Below are positions 7,920-16,062 of a stretch of DNA of 64,000 nucleotides, piece by piece (within the stretch, counting starts at the first letter, position 1; every line of letters begins with the position of its first letter). Under the pieces are notes generated by a model. It had not been told where the DNA came from. It saw only the letters and a list, made by a program, of their open reading frames with translations, and did no database searches. The translations under genes were made by a program, and so were the position numbers. Origin of the DNA: Pseudomonas sp. S09G 359 (GTDB taxonomy: Bacteria; Pseudomonadota; Gammaproteobacteria; Pseudomonadales; Pseudomonadaceae); contig NZ_CP025263.1 in the NCBI RefSeq assembly GCF_002843605.1, positions 6,043,501-6,107,500 of the forward strand. Reading direction: 5' to 3'.

Positions 7920-9185
7920 ATGTATCTGTTCCGTCTAGCCATGGCCAGCCTGGCTAACCGCCGCTTTACCGCGATCCTCACCGCCTTCGCCATCGCGCTT
8001 TCAGTGTGCTTGCTGCTCGCGGTGGAGCGCGTGCGCGTCGAGGCACGCAACAGCTTCGCCAGCACCATCAGCGGCACCGACCTGATCGTCGGCGCGCGGT
8101 CGGGCTCGGTGAACCTGCTGTTGTATTCGGTGTTTCGCATTGGCAACGCCACCAACAATATCCGCTGGGACAGCTACGAGCATTTTGCCGCCAGCCCCCA
8201 GGTGAAATGGGCGATCCCGATTTCCCTCGGCGACTCCCATCGCGGTTACCGCGTGATGGGCACCAACGAGTCGTATTTCGAGCATTACCAGTACGGCCGC
8301 AAACAAAACCTCGAACTGGCCAGCGGCCGCGCCTTCGCCACCGACCCGTTCGAAGTGGTACTCGGCGCCGAAGTGGCCGAGGCGCTGCACTACAAGCTCG
8401 GCGACAAGCTGGTGCTGGCCCACGGCGTGGCGGTGGTCAGCCTGGTGAAACACGATGACAAACCCTTCACCGTGGTCGGCATTCTCAAACGCACCGGCAC
8501 GCCGGTGGACCGCACGCTGCATATCAGCCTTGGCGGCATGGAAGCGATCCATATCGACTGGCACAACGGCGTGCCGGCCCAGGGCAAAGGCCGCATCAGC
8601 GCCGACCAGGCACGCAATATGGACCTCACCCCGCAGGCCATCACCGCGTTTATGCTCGGCCTGAACAACAAGATTTCCACCTTCGCCCTGCAGCGCGAGA
8701 TCAATGAATTCCGTGGTGAGCCGATGCTGGCGATCCTGCCCGGCGTGGCCCTGCAAGAACTGTGGAGCATGATGGGCACTGCCGAAAAAGCGTTGTTTGT
8801 GATCTCGCTGTTTGTGGTGCTCACAGGGTTGATCGGCATGCTCACGGCGATCCTCACCAGCCTCAACGAACGCCGCCGCGAAATGGCGATCCTGCGTTCA
8901 GTCGGCGCGCGCCCGTGGCATATCGCGACGTTGCTGATCTTCGAAGCCTTCGCCCTGGCCTTGTCCGGCGTGATCGCGGGCCTGGGCTTGTTGTATGTGT
9001 GCATCGCCGCCTCGCGCGGGTACTTGCAGGCCAACTATGGCCTGGACCTGCCGATGGCCTGGCCGAGCGAATATGAATGGACCCTGCTCGCCGGTATCCT
9101 GGCCGCCGCGCTGTTGATGGGCAGCGTGCCCGCGTGGCGCGCCTATCGACAATCGTTGGCCGATGGCCTGTCCATACGTTTATGA
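7920..9185 (+). CDS. FtsX/MacB-like ABC permease
   Basis: 421 residues. One N-terminal membrane segment (about 17-36, TAILTAFAIALSVCLLLAVE) is followed by a large periplasmic MacB-PCD-like domain (about 40-275) and a C-terminal three-helix FtsX domain starting near LFVISLFVVLTGLIGMLTAI. The cytosolic loop between C-terminal helices contains ERRREMAILRSVGARPWHI, the usual coupling segment. It pairs with the ATPase just upstream. The start is the ATG immediately after that stop. The next gene starts close to this stop. Confidence 0.93.
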   Translation: MYLFRLAMASLANRRFTAILTAFAIALSVCLLLAVERVRVEARNSFASTISGTDLIVGARSGSVNLLLYSVFRIGNATNNIRWDSYEHFAASPQVKWAIPISLGDSHRGYRVMGTNESYFEHYQYGRKQNLELASGRAFATDPFEVVLGAEVAEALHYKLGDKLVLAHGVAVVSLVKHDDKPFTVVGILKRTGTPVDRTLHISLGGMEAIHIDWHNGVPAQGKGRISADQARNMDLTPQAITAFMLGLNNKISTFALQREINEFRGEPMLAILPGVALQELWSMMGTAEKALFVISLFVVLTGLIGMLTAILTSLNERRREMAILRSVGARPWHIATLLIFEAFALALSGVIAGLGLLYVCIAASRGYLQANYGLDLPMAWPSEYEWTLLAGILAAALLMGSVPAWRAYRQSLADGLSIRL

Positions 9186-9196
9186 GGAAGGCTCTG

Positions 9197-9718
9197 ATGC
9201 GTCGCGCTCTGTTTGCGTTATTGCTGCTGGTGGTGGTGCCCGCCTGGGCTGAGGAACAGCCCAAGGACCTGTCCTGGCAGGAGATGATTCCGCCGGACGC
9301 ACCGCCGGAAATCCCCAACATGAAACCGCTGCACGACCTGTCGAACATGGCCGATGCCTTGTCCGTCGAGGCGGCGCCAGCAGCCAAGCAAGACCTGCCT
9401 AACGCGCCGGTGGTGCAGAGTCTGGATGGCCAGCATATTCGCCTGCCGGGGTATATCGTGCCGCTGGAAGTCAGCGAGGAAGGCCGCACCACCGAGTTCC
9501 TGCTGGTGCCGTATTTCGGCGCGTGCATCCATGTGCCGCCACCGCCGTCGAACCAGATTGTGCATGTGAAAAGCGAGGTCGGCGTGAAGCTCGATGAGCT
9601 TTACCAGCCTTATTGGATCGAGGGCGCGATGCAGGTCAAGCCGTCCAGCAGCGAACTGGCCGACGCCGGTTACCAGATGGATGCCGAGAAGATTTATATC
9701 TACGAACTGCCGGAGTAG
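9197..9718 (+). CDS. secreted DUF3299 protein of the zinc operon
   Basis: 173 residues with a signal peptide (RRALFALLLLVVVPAWA). The mature part has the DUF3299 hallmark GYIVPLE followed by FLLVPYFGACIHVPPPPSNQ, with a conserved Cys and His that could bind metal. It is the last gene of the likely Zur operon. GAGGAAG before the ATG at 9197 supports this start; an earlier ATG at 9182 overlaps the permease stop. Function unknown; association with zinc starvation follows from context. Confidence 0.85.
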   Translation: MRRALFALLLLVVVPAWAEEQPKDLSWQEMIPPDAPPEIPNMKPLHDLSNMADALSVEAAPAAKQDLPNAPVVQSLDGQHIRLPGYIVPLEVSEEGRTTEFLLVPYFGACIHVPPPPSNQIVHVKSEVGVKLDELYQPYWIEGAMQVKPSSSELADAGYQMDAEKIYIYELPE

Positions 9719-9735
9719 AGCTGATCGCCCTTTCA

Positions 9736-9749
9736 TTGAGCTGAGTCAA
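9736..9749 (+). promoter_or_regulatory. possible ANR/FNR box upstream of oprG
   Basis: TTGAGCTGAGTCAA keeps the TTGA-N6-TCAA core of the ANR/FNR consensus but not the inner T/A. It lies 64 bases before the oprG start. P. aeruginosa oprG is known to be ANR-dependent, which makes the match more credible. Confidence 0.4.
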
Positions 9750-9771
9750 AAGATCGCGCGGAACGATCTTT
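9749..9771. other. 8-bp inverted repeat before oprG
   Basis: AAAGATCG and CGATCTTT form a perfect hairpin with a seven-base loop. It has no following T-run, so it may be a leader structure or a weak terminator for the upstream operon. It abuts the ANR-like site. Confidence 0.5.
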
Positions 9772-9813
9772 ACCATTGGACGTACAACTTTTAAACGTCC
9801 TTTTGGAGCTCCC

Positions 9814-10512
9814 ATGAACAAGTCTCTGCTCGGCGCGTCCCTCTTCGCGCTCGCCCTCGCCGCCCCTGTCGCTCACGCTCACGAAGCGGGCGACATTCTG
9901 GTTCGTGCCGGTGCAATCACCGTGAACCCGAAAGCCGACAGCGGCCACGTCAAGGTTGACCAGGGCCCATTGGCCGGCACCAACCTGGGCGGCAAGGCGA
10001 CCATGAGCAGCGACACTCAGCTGGGCTTGAACTTTGCCTACATGCTCACCAACCACGTCGGTATCGAGCTGCTGGCCGCCACGCCGTTCGAGCACGACGT
10101 GAAGATCAAGGGCACGGCCCTCGGCGCCGCCAATGGCAAGCTGGGCACCCTCAAGCATCTGCCGCCGACCTTGAGCGTCGTGTACTACCCACTGGACAAC
10201 AAGTCCGCCTTCCAACCCTACGTGGGCGCTGGCATCAACTACACCTGGATCTACGACGAACACGTCGGCAGTCGCGCACAAGGCGCCGGCTTCAACAACT
10301 TCAAGGCCGAGAACTCCTGGGGCTGGGCCGCGCAGATCGGCGCTGACTATATGATCAACGACAAGTGGATGATCAACGCCCAGGCGCGCTATATCGACAT
10401 CAGCACCAAGGCGACGGTGGAAAACAACGCCGTGGCCCCTGGCACTCGCGCCAAGGTCAATGTGGACGTGGACCCGATGGTCTACATGGTGGGTATTGGC
10501 TACAAGTTCTAA
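9814..10512 (+). CDS. oprG: OmpW-family outer-membrane porin OprG
   Basis: 232 residues. The signal peptide ends at AHAHEAGD. The mature protein is an eight-stranded OmpW barrel: GDILVRAGAITVNPK at the start, alternating amphipathic strands such as YVGAGINYTWIYDE, and the terminal aromatic YMVGIGYKF needed for BAM assembly. OprG-type proteins let small hydrophobic molecules and possibly amino acids cross the outer membrane. GGAG lies before the ATG. It follows the zinc operon, as in P. aeruginosa (PA4067). Confidence 0.93.
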   Translation: MNKSLLGASLFALALAAPVAHAHEAGDILVRAGAITVNPKADSGHVKVDQGPLAGTNLGGKATMSSDTQLGLNFAYMLTNHVGIELLAATPFEHDVKIKGTALGAANGKLGTLKHLPPTLSVVYYPLDNKSAFQPYVGAGINYTWIYDEHVGSRAQGAGFNNFKAENSWGWAAQIGADYMINDKWMINAQARYIDISTKATVENNAVAPGTRAKVNVDVDPMVYMVGIGYKF

Positions 10513-10523
10513 GCAACACGCAA

Positions 10524-10613
10524 TGTGGGAGGGGGCTTGCCCCCGATAGCGGTGGATCAGCCAATGAATCTGTTGACTGACACTATGCTATCGGGGGCAA
10601 GCCCCCTCCCACA
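10524..10613. repeat. REPIN: two inverted REP elements
   Basis: A 27-base REP (TGTGGGAGGGGGCTTGCCCC...) at 10524-10550 has a perfect inverted copy at 10587-10613. It sits between the convergent oprG gene and the oxidoreductase gene and could act as a bidirectional transcription end. Confidence 0.93.
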
Positions 10614-10648
10614 TTTGGTCCCCTGCCACATTGGGGTTTCGGGTTTTG

Positions 10649-11533
10649 TCAGCTATGGCGATAAAACCGATCCAGTAACGCCGGCAACCCCGCCCGCCAC
10701 GCCCGTGGCTTGATGCCGAAGGTGTGAAGGATTTTCTTGCAGGCCAGCACCGCGTGCTGCGGCTCATCCGCCGCATCCGGCCGGGCCGCGTGGGCTTGGG
10801 CAGTTGGCGATTCAATGGCCAACGGGTGGAAGTTGCGCGCTTCGGTGAGGATCGCCTGGCCCAGCGCCAGCGGCGTGGTCGCCTCATGCCCGGCGTAGTG
10901 GTAAGTGCCCCATAGCGGCGCCGCGCAATCGAGTTGCTTGAGCACCGAGATGATCACCCGCGCGGCATCGTCCACCGGCGTCGGGTTGCCGCGACGGTCA
11001 TCCGCCATCAGCAATTCATCGGGTTTCTCGGCCCGGGCGAGGAAGCGCCCGAGAGTGCCGTCGACGCTGTCATCCAGCAGCCAGCCAAAGCGCAGCAGCA
11101 CGTGTTGCGGGCAAGTGGCGCGCACGCTCTGCTCAATGCGCCACAACGCCTGGCCACGCAGGCCCAAAGGCACCGGTTCGTCCTTTTCGCTGTAGGCGGT
11201 GGCGCGGGAGCCATCGAACACACGGTAGCTGGACGGCTGCACCAGGGTGATGTTGTGGTGCTGACACAGTTCGGCCAGGCGTTCGATGGCGAACTCCTGG
11301 GCGGCCAAGCGGGTTTCGCTGACCGCTTCGGCCTGGAACCAGTCGAAGTAGTAGGCGAGGTTGATCAACGCATCGGGACGGGTGTCGTCGAGCAATTGGG
11401 TAAGGCTCGCGGCATCCCAGCCGTCTTGGGGCGGTTTGGGTGCGAGGAAACCAATGTCTTCCTCTGCACCAAGGCGAATCAGCGCCTGCCCGAGGGCATT
11501 CCCGCCGCCCAGTAACATAAGGCGCATTCGCAT
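10649..11533 (-). CDS. NAD(P)-binding sugar-nucleotide-reductase-like protein (RmlD/SDR type)
   Basis: 294 residues. The N-terminal RLMLLGGGNALGQAL is a GxxGxxG-like nucleotide-binding loop. Further RmlD-like marks are DALINLAYY, a catalytic-like SSYRVFDG region and a substrate-lobe segment TYHYAGHEATT. The usual Tyr-x3-Lys pair is not obvious, so catalysis is uncertain. MRMRLMLLG at 11533 is chosen as start because the longer frame upstream has no family-like sequence. It diverges from lhr. Substrate unknown. Confidence 0.75.
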   Translation of the reverse strand: MRMRLMLLGGGNALGQALIRLGAEEDIGFLAPKPPQDGWDAASLTQLLDDTRPDALINLAYYFDWFQAEAVSETRLAAQEFAIERLAELCQHHNITLVQPSSYRVFDGSRATAYSEKDEPVPLGLRGQALWRIEQSVRATCPQHVLLRFGWLLDDSVDGTLGRFLARAEKPDELLMADDRRGNPTPVDDAARVIISVLKQLDCAAPLWGTYHYAGHEATTPLALGQAILTEARNFHPLAIESPTAQAHAARPDAADEPQHAVLACKKILHTFGIKPRAWRAGLPALLDRFYRHS

Positions 11534-11700
11534 AGAGTGTGCAGGCCCGGTCTGTTTGGAACGATGGCTATGGTCGGCAGGCCCGTGAGCCATGCCGCTG
11601 GCATTTGCCAGAATCGTTGCATTTTGCGGGTTTGTAGCGCAACCGTCACGGATAAAGTACGTGTTTGCAACTTGTTGGACCACGGGCTATCAATCACTAG

Positions 11701-14700
11701 ATGAATCTTCCCGAATCAACCGACACCGCCTTGAGCGGTTTCCACCCCGCGGTCAGCGCCTGGTTCCGCGCCACGTTCGCCTCGGTGACCAGCGCCCAGG
11801 CCCAGGCATGGCCGCTGATTCGCCAGCGCCGCTCGACCCTGATCGCCGCGCCCACCGGCTCCGGCAAGACGCTGACGGCGTTCCTTGCGGTACTGGACGA
11901 CCTCGTCCACCAGGGTATGGCCCACGGCGGGCAACTGCCGGATGAGACGCAGGTGATCTACGTGTCGCCGCTCAAGGCGCTCTCGAACGATATCCAGATC
12001 AACCTGCAGACCCCGCTGGCCGGGATCACCGAGCATTTGCAGGGCATGGGCTTGCCGCCGCTGGTCATCCGCACCGCCGTGCGCACCGGCGACACCGCGC
12101 AAAAAGACCGCGCGCAGATGCGCAAGCGCGCGCCGCATATCCTGGTGACCACCCCGGAATCGCTGTACGTGCTGCTCGGCTCGGACTCCGGCCGGCAGAT
12201 GCTCGCCAGCACGCGCACGGTGATTGTCGATGAGATCCACGCCATCGCCGCCGGCAAACGCGGCAGCCACCTGGCGCTGAGCCTGGAGCGTCTGCAAGGG
12301 CTGTGCGCCGAGCCGCTGACCCGCATCGGCCTGTCGGCCACGCAAAAGCCTATCGAAGCGGTGTCACGCTTTCTGGTGGGCACCGGCCGTGAGTGCGCCA
12401 TCGTCGATATCGGCCACGCCCGCCCCCGCGACCTGGGTATCGAAGTACCGCCGGTGCCGCTGTCGGCGGTGATGGCCAACGATGTGTGGGAGCTGGTCTA
12501 CGACCGCCTTGCCGAATTGGCCCGCGAACACCGCACTACGCTGGTGTTCGTCAACACCCGGCGGCTGGCCGAACGCCTGGCCCGACATTTGAGCGAACGC
12601 CTGGGCAAGACCGCCGTGGCTGCCCACCATGGCAGCCTGGCCAAAGAGCTGCGCCTGGATGCCGAGCAACGGCTCAAGGCCGGCGGGCTGCAAGTGCTGA
12701 TCGCCACCGCGTCCCTGGAGCTGGGGATTGATATCGGCGATGTCGACCTGGTGTGCCAGATCGGCTCGCCTGGGTCTATCAACGGCTTTCTGCAACGGGT
12801 CGGCCGCTCCGGCCACCAGGTGGGTGGCACGCCCAAGGGGCGCCTGTTCGCCACCACCCGCGACGACCTGATCGAGTGCGCCGCGCTGCTCGACTGCGTG
12901 CGCCGGGGTGAGCTGGACACCTTGCACATTCCAGTCGCCCCGCTGGAGGTGCTGGCACAGCAAATCATCGCCGAAGTCAGCGCCCGCGAATGGCCGGAGC
13001 AAGACCTGCTGAACCTCATCCACCGCGCCGCGCCCTACGCCGCACTGGACCAGCGCCACTACCAGGCGCTGTTGCAGATGCTCGCCGAGGGCTACAACGG
13101 TCGCCAGGGCATCCGAAGCGCCTACCTGCACCGCGATGCCCTGACCCGCACCCTGCGCGGTCGCCGTGGCGCCAGGCTGACCGCCGTGACCAGCGGCGGC
13201 ACCATCCCCGACAACGCCGACTACAGCGTACTGCTGGAGCCCCAGAGCCTGAACATCGGCAGCGTGAATGAAGACTTTGCGGTGGAAAGCATCGCCGGGG
13301 ATATCTTCCAGCTCGGCAATACCTCCTATCGCATCCTGCGGGTCGAGGCCGGCAAGGTGCGGGTCGAGGATGCCCACGGCCAGCCGCCGACCATACCGTT
13401 CTGGCTCGGCGAAGCGCCGGGGCGCAGCAACGAGTTGTCGTCCGCCGTGGCGCGTTTGCAGGGCCACCTGGACGCGTTGCTCGGCGCCACGCCCGGCGAG
13501 CTGCAGCCGGCCCAGGATTGGCTCACCGGCACCCTTGGCCTGAACCGCGCCAGCGCCGAGCAGATCCTCGATTACCTGGCCCGCGCACGCCTGGTCCTCG
13601 GTGCGCTGCCGTCGCTGGACACGTTGATCATGGAGCGGTTTTTCGATGCATCCGGCGGTACTCAACTGATCATCCACACCCCGTACGGCAGCCGCGTCAA
13701 CCGTGCCTGGGGCCTGGCCCTGCGCAAGCGGTTTTGCCGCACGTTCAACTTCGAACTGCAGGCGGCGGCCAGCGAAAATGCAATCGTGCTGTCGCTGTCC
13801 ACCAGCCACAGTTTCGAGCTGGACGAGGTATGGCGTTATCTGCACAGCCACAGCGCCGAACACATCCTGATCCAGGCCGTGCTGGATGCGCCGCTGTTCG
13901 GTGTGCGCTGGCGCTGGAATGCCGGCGTGGCCCTGGCGTTGCCGCGCTACACCGGCGGGCGCAAAGTGGCGCCGCAGATCCAGCGCATGAAAAGCGAAGA
14001 CCTGATCGCCAGCGTGTTTCCCGACCAGATTGCCTGCCTGGAAAACCTCGCCGGAGAACGCGAAGTACCCGAACACCCGTTGGTGGAACAGACCCTCGAC
14101 GACTGCCTGCACGAAGCCATGGACAGCGACGCCTGGCTGGCCCTGCTGCGACGCATGGAGCGCGGCGCGGTGCGCCTGATCAGCCGCGACCTGCCCGCCC
14201 CCTCGCCGATGGCTGCCGAGATTCTCAGCGCGCGGCCCTACACCTTTCTTGATGATGCGCCGCTGGAAGAACGCCGCACCCAGGCCGTGCTCAACCGGCG
14301 CTGGAGCGACCCGCAGAGCACCGACGACCTCGGCGCACTGGATGCCGACGCCATTGCCGGCGTGCGTGAAGAAGCCTGGCCGACGCCCCATGGGCTGGAT
14401 GAAATGCATGAGGCGCTGATGAGCCTGGCGTGCATTGCCGCCAACGAAGTCACGCCGCAGTGGGCGCAGTGGCTGCAAGCCCTGGCCACGGCTGGGCGCG
14501 CCTATCAATTGCACAACGGCCTGTGGGTGGCAGTTGAGCGCCTGGGCTGTCTGCAGGCGATTTACCCCAACAACCTGCCGCTGCTGGCGGGCTTCGATGA
14601 GCCCTGGACCTTCGAGGACGCGGTGGTGGAAGTGCTACGCGCGCGCCTCGGCGGTTTTGGCCCGCTGACGCTGATCGAGATCGCCGCGCCCCTGGGCCTG

Positions 14701-15948
14701 GCGGTGGCCGACGTCACCCAGGCCCTGGCCCGGCTGGAGCAGGAAGGCTATGTGCTGCGCGGTCGCTTCAGCCCCGGCGCCACGCACGAGCAATGGTGCG
14801 AGCGGCATTTGCTGGCGCGCATTCATCGCTACACGGTCAAACGTCTGCGCCGTGAGATCGAGCCGGTGGCGTTGCAGGACTTCATGCGTTTTCTGTTCGA
14901 CTGGCAGCATCTGTCCCAGAGCACTCGCGGCCAGGGCAGCGCCGTGCTGCCGAAAATTATCGGACAGTTCGAAGGCTATGCCGCCGCCGCATCCGCCTGG
15001 GACAGTGACTTGCTCAGTGCGCGTCTCAAGGATTACAGCGCCACCTGGCTCGATGAACTGTGCCGCAGCGGCAAGTGGGTATGGATGCGCCTGAGTCACA
15101 AGGCCAGCGCCATCGCGCTGCGCAGTACCCCGGTGGTGCTGCTGCCGCGCAGCCAGGTGGGGTTATGGAGCGGGTTGACTGAGCCTGGCGACAGCACGAC
15201 GCTGTCGCCGAAGGCGCAAAAAGTCCACCTGGCCCTGCGCGAACACGGTGCGCTGTTCTTTGATGAGCTGGTGCAGGAGGCGCATCTGCTGCGCAGCGAA
15301 CTGGAAACCGCCCTGCAGGAGCTGGTGGGCGCGGGCCTGGTCAATGCCGACAGCTTCGCCGGCCTGCGCGCCCTGACCACGCCAGCCAGCAAACGCCAGG
15401 CACGTAGCAGCCGGCGCGGGCGTGGGGCGTTTATCGGCGGCATGGACGATGCCGGGCGCTGGGCGCTGATCCGCCGCCCTGCCACCGCCGCCGGCCCACA
15501 CTCGGCGGAGACACTTGAACACGTGGCGATGACTTTGCTGCGCCGCTATGGCGTGGTGTTCTGGCGGATACTCGAGCGCGAGGCGGACTGGCTACCGAGC
15601 TGGCGCGAGTTGCTGCGCACCTTTCACCGGCTGGAGGCACGGGGTGAGATTCGCGGCGGGCGGTTTGTCAGCGGGTTGGCGGGTGAGCAGTTTGCCTTGC
15701 CTGAGGCGATCCCATTGCTGCGCGAGGTGCGGCGCAGGCCCCATGACGGGAGTTTGATTGCGGTGTGTGGGGCGGACCCGTTGAACCTGGTGGGAACCTT
15801 GCTGCCGGGCGATAAAGTGCCGGCAGTGAGTGGCAACCGCATTGTGTATCGGGATGGCTTGCCGGCGGCAGTGATGGTCGGCGGCAAGCAGCAGGTGCTG
15901 GTGGAGGTTGATCAGCAGGCGGTGCAGGAGAAGCTGATCAGGCATTGA
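11701..15948 (+). CDS. lhr: Lhr family ATP-dependent helicase
   Basis: 1415 residues. Superfamily 2 helicase core: Q-like AQAQAWPLI, Walker A APTGSGKT (50-57), Ia YVSPLKAL, TTPESL, Walker B DEIH (177-180), SAT-like GLSATQKPIE, and motifs IV-VI including LVFVNTRRLAER, ATASLELGIDIG and QRVGRSGH. A long C-terminal extension (about 450-1415) fits the full-length Lhr arrangement of winged-helix and beta-barrel domains known from E. coli and mycobacteria. Lhr acts on DNA and DNA-RNA hybrids in repair. It appears monocistronic. Confidence 0.95.
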   Translation: MNLPESTDTALSGFHPAVSAWFRATFASVTSAQAQAWPLIRQRRSTLIAAPTGSGKTLTAFLAVLDDLVHQGMAHGGQLPDETQVIYVSPLKALSNDIQINLQTPLAGITEHLQGMGLPPLVIRTAVRTGDTAQKDRAQMRKRAPHILVTTPESLYVLLGSDSGRQMLASTRTVIVDEIHAIAAGKRGSHLALSLERLQGLCAEPLTRIGLSATQKPIEAVSRFLVGTGRECAIVDIGHARPRDLGIEVPPVPLSAVMANDVWELVYDRLAELAREHRTTLVFVNTRRLAERLARHLSERLGKTAVAAHHGSLAKELRLDAEQRLKAGGLQVLIATASLELGIDIGDVDLVCQIGSPGSINGFLQRVGRSGHQVGGTPKGRLFATTRDDLIECAALLDCVRRGELDTLHIPVAPLEVLAQQIIAEVSAREWPEQDLLNLIHRAAPYAALDQRHYQALLQMLAEGYNGRQGIRSAYLHRDALTRTLRGRRGARLTAVTSGGTIPDNADYSVLLEPQSLNIGSVNEDFAVESIAGDIFQLGNTSYRILRVEAGKVRVEDAHGQPPTIPFWLGEAPGRSNELSSAVARLQGHLDALLGATPGELQPAQDWLTGTLGLNRASAEQILDYLARARLVLGALPSLDTLIMERFFDASGGTQLIIHTPYGSRVNRAWGLALRKRFCRTFNFELQAAASENAIVLSLSTSHSFELDEVWRYLHSHSAEHILIQAVLDAPLFGVRWRWNAGVALALPRYTGGRKVAPQIQRMKSEDLIASVFPDQIACLENLAGEREVPEHPLVEQTLDDCLHEAMDSDAWLALLRRMERGAVRLISRDLPAPSPMAAEILSARPYTFLDDAPLEERRTQAVLNRRWSDPQSTDDLGALDADAIAGVREEAWPTPHGLDEMHEALMSLACIAANEVTPQWAQWLQALATAGRAYQLHNGLWVAVERLGCLQAIYPNNLPLLAGFDEPWTFEDAVVEVLRARLGGFGPLTLIEIAAPLGLAVADVTQALARLEQEGYVLRGRFSPGATHEQWCERHLLARIHRYTVKRLRREIEPVALQDFMRFLFDWQHLSQSTRGQGSAVLPKIIGQFEGYAAAASAWDSDLLSARLKDYSATWLDELCRSGKWVWMRLSHKASAIALRSTPVVLLPRSQVGLWSGLTEPGDSTTLSPKAQKVHLALREHGALFFDELVQEAHLLRSELETALQELVGAGLVNADSFAGLRALTTPASKRQARSSRRGRGAFIGGMDDAGRWALIRRPATAAGPHSAETLEHVAMTLLRRYGVVFWRILEREADWLPSWRELLRTFHRLEARGEIRGGRFVSGLAGEQFALPEAIPLLREVRRRPHDGSLIAVCGADPLNLVGTLLPGDKVPAVSGNRIVYRDGLPAAVMVGGKQQVLVEVDQQAVQEKLIRH

Positions 15949-15955
15949 GGGCCCC

Positions 15956-16045
15956 ATCGGGGGCAAGCCGAATCGTCGCACCGCCCCTCCCACATTTTGA
16001 TCTGTGAACACATTCAAGTGTGGGAGGGGGCTTGCCCCCGATAGC
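15956..16045. repeat. REP pair, one copy carrying an internal extra segment
   Basis: The right element (16019-16045) is the standard TGTGGGAGGGGGCTTGCCCC type. The left, inverse element (15956-15994) matches its two ends but has about 15 additional bases (GAATCGTCGCACCGC) in the middle. It lies between the lhr 3' end and the 3' end of the channel gene. Confidence 0.85.
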
Positions 16046-16062
16046 GTCCGCCCAGGCACCAC

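Noticed and set aside
12364..14514. 716-codon minus-strand frame inside lhr
   Set aside because: Shadow of the lhr reading frame; composition typical of antisense GC-rich frames.
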